6,065 nucleotides of DNA from Candidatus Methylomirabilota bacterium (GTDB lineage: Bacteria > Methylomirabilota > Methylomirabilia > Methylomirabilales > JACPAU01). Location: NCBI GenBank assembly GCA_023249205.1, contig JAHFDC010000060.1, positions 1 through 6,065 of the forward strand. The letters run 5' to 3'. The notes below the pieces were generated by a model. The model was not told the origin of the DNA and searched no databases. It saw only the letters and a list, made by a program, of their open reading frames with translations. Positions 5,119-6,065 of this stretch are shown one piece after another (positions within the stretch are counted from its first letter, which is position 1; each line of letters begins with the position of its first letter). Both the position numbers and the translations under genes were made by a program.

Positions 5119-6065
5119 TCGGGGTCGCCGCGGCCGAGATGACCCTCACGGTGGACCGCCTCATCTTCCGCGGCGATGCCCTGGGCAAGGGGGAGGACGG
5201 CCGGGCCGTCTTTGTCCCGTTCGCCGCGCCGGGCGAGGCGGTCCGGGTTCGAATCGTGGAGGAGCGGCCGGACTACCGCCGCGCCGCGCTGCTCGAGGTG
5301 GCCGCCCCCTCGCCCGACCGGCGCGTGGCTCCCTGTCCCCACTTCACGGTGTGCGGCGGCTGCCACTGGCTGCACCTGGCAGAGCGCGCGCAGCAGCAGT
5401 GGAAGGAACGGATCCTCCGGGAGCATCTTTCGCGAGGCGCCCGCCTCGCGGAACCGCCGGTCCGGCTGCTCCGGGTTCCTGTTCCATCCCTGGGCTACTG
5501 CTGGCGGGCCCGCTTCCGCGTGGCCCGGGTCGCGGATCGCTTCCATCTGGGCTACTATCGGATGGCCTCGCGCCAGGTGGAGGACCTGGAGGCGTGCCCG
5601 CTCCTGGCGCCTCCGCTGAACCACCTGCTGGCCGCCCTTCGCGCGCTGGGGCCGGCCGGACCGCGGGCCTTCCCGGGGCTGCGCGAGGTTCATCTCCAGG
5701 GGAGCGAAGCGACGGGCCGTCTGCTCTGCACGTTCCTCCTGGCGCCGGGCGGGCGGGTGCCGCCGCTGCGCCCCCTCTTTGATGCTCTGGCAGCGGCCGC
5801 CCCTGCTCTCGCGGGGGTGAGCGTCGAGGAGGAGACGGAGGATGGCTGGCGACGGCGGGGCCGGCTCGGGGAGGAGGCGGTGGAGGAGCACGTGGGGGGG
5901 GCCCGGCTGCGGGTGAGCGGGGGGGCCCCGTTCCCGGTGTCGGGGACGGCGGCGGGCGCTCTCGCGGCCGAGGTCCTGGACTTGGCGGAGCCCGGGGGCT
6001 CCGAGCGGGTGCTGGACCTGTACTGTGGCGTGGGACTCTTCGCGGTGCCGCTCGGCCTGAAGGTC
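5034..6065 (+). CDS. TRAM-domain, 4Fe-4S uracil-C5 RNA methyltransferase (RlmD/TrmA family), 3' truncated by window
   Basis: S-adenosylmethionine-dependent methyltransferase that would form 5-methyluridine in RNA; 23S rRNA (RlmD-like) is more likely than tRNA because TRAM domain and iron-sulfur cysteines are both present. Visible are 344 codons. Residues 1-35 are a basic, Pro/Ala-rich lead-in containing the repeated MRPRK motif. A TRAM domain spans about 36-98 (Gly-Asp-Ala-Leu-Gly and VPFAAPGE are typical). The cluster cysteines are Cys101-X5-Cys107-X2-Cys110 and Cys188. SAM motif I, DLYCGVG, is at 328-334. The catalytic Cys and later motifs lie beyond the edge. At 300-304 the usual F-X-Q-V-N element reads FPVSG, losing the conserved Gln and Asn. 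I chose ATG 5034 because GGGAGG sits four bases upstream. In-frame ATGs at 4980, 4983, 5097 and 5139 are alternatives; 5139 is right at the TRAM start. Confidence 0.88.
   Translation, partial: MRPRKARPAPLPVTAGAPAGRMRPRKVRLGVAAAEMTLTVDRLIFRGDALGKGEDGRAVFVPFAAPGEAVRVRIVEERPDYRRAALLEVAAPSPDRRVAPCPHFTVCGGCHWLHLAERAQQQWKERILREHLSRGARLAEPPVRLLRVPVPSLGYCWRARFRVARVADRFHLGYYRMASRQVEDLEACPLLAPPLNHLLAALRALGPAGPRAFPGLREVHLQGSEATGRLLCTFLLAPGGRVPPLRPLFDALAAAAPALAGVSVEEETEDGWRRRGRLGEEAVEEHVGGARLRVSGGAPFPVSGTAAGALAAEVLDLAEPGGSERVLDLYCGVGLFAVPLGLKV

Noticed and set aside
4517..5782. A 421-codon plus-strand frame overlapping htpX and the methyltransferase
   Set aside because: It is in a different frame from both real genes and its product is Gly/Pro/Arg-rich without motifs. 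The TRAM and cysteine motifs are in the other frame.
3084..5891. A 935-codon open frame on the minus strand
   Set aside because: It lies antisense to lemA, htpX and the methyltransferase, all of which have clear family motifs. Its product is low-complexity Arg/Gly/Ala/Pro sequence with no domain. Strong G/C bias at third positions removes stop codons from antisense frames in such genomes.

Overview
The window is very GC-rich DNA with dense coding, short intergenic gaps and strong G/C preference at third codon positions. It looks like ordinary chromosome from a high-GC bacterium. The gene content (secreted lipase, M29 peptidase, LemA/HtpX pair, TRAM-type RNA methyltransferase) would suit uncultivated high-GC lineages such as Rokubacteria/NC10 or a deltaproteobacterium-like group, but that placement is a guess; no rRNA or lineage marker is present. 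No mobile element, tRNA, rRNA or CRISPR array is visible.

Layout. (1) About 24-2473, plus strand: a secreted alpha/beta-hydrolase (lipase family) overlaps an M29 (thermophilic-type) aminopeptidase by the four bases ATGA. After 75 bp comes a stand-alone CheY-like receiver protein. (2) 2509-3060, minus strand: a NUDIX hydrolase of the ADP-ribose pyrophosphatase type, convergent with the receiver gene across a 35-bp gap. (3) 3061-3218: a 158-bp divergent control region with one AT-rich -10-like heptamer that reads as a -10 on both strands. (4) 3219-4934, plus strand: lemA followed 12 bp later by an HtpX-like membrane metalloprotease (M48) with an extra N-terminal zinc ribbon. (5) 4935-6065, plus strand: a leader with a -10-like hexamer, an imperfect 63-bp-period duplication of the translation start region, and a TRAM/4Fe-4S uracil-C5 RNA methyltransferase that runs off the right edge.

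How the genes fit together. The only pair with a clear functional link is LemA plus HtpX, an envelope or membrane-protein quality-control unit seen in many bacteria. The lipase/aminopeptidase pair is translationally coupled by layout, but its joint role is unclear. The receiver, the NUDIX enzyme and the RNA methyltransferase look like independent housekeeping or signalling genes.

Most worth a second look are the zinc-ribbon-fused HtpX beside LemA, the duplicated start region of the methyltransferase, and the altered conserved motifs in the methyltransferase and the receiver. I found no convincing sign of a wholly new multi-gene system.
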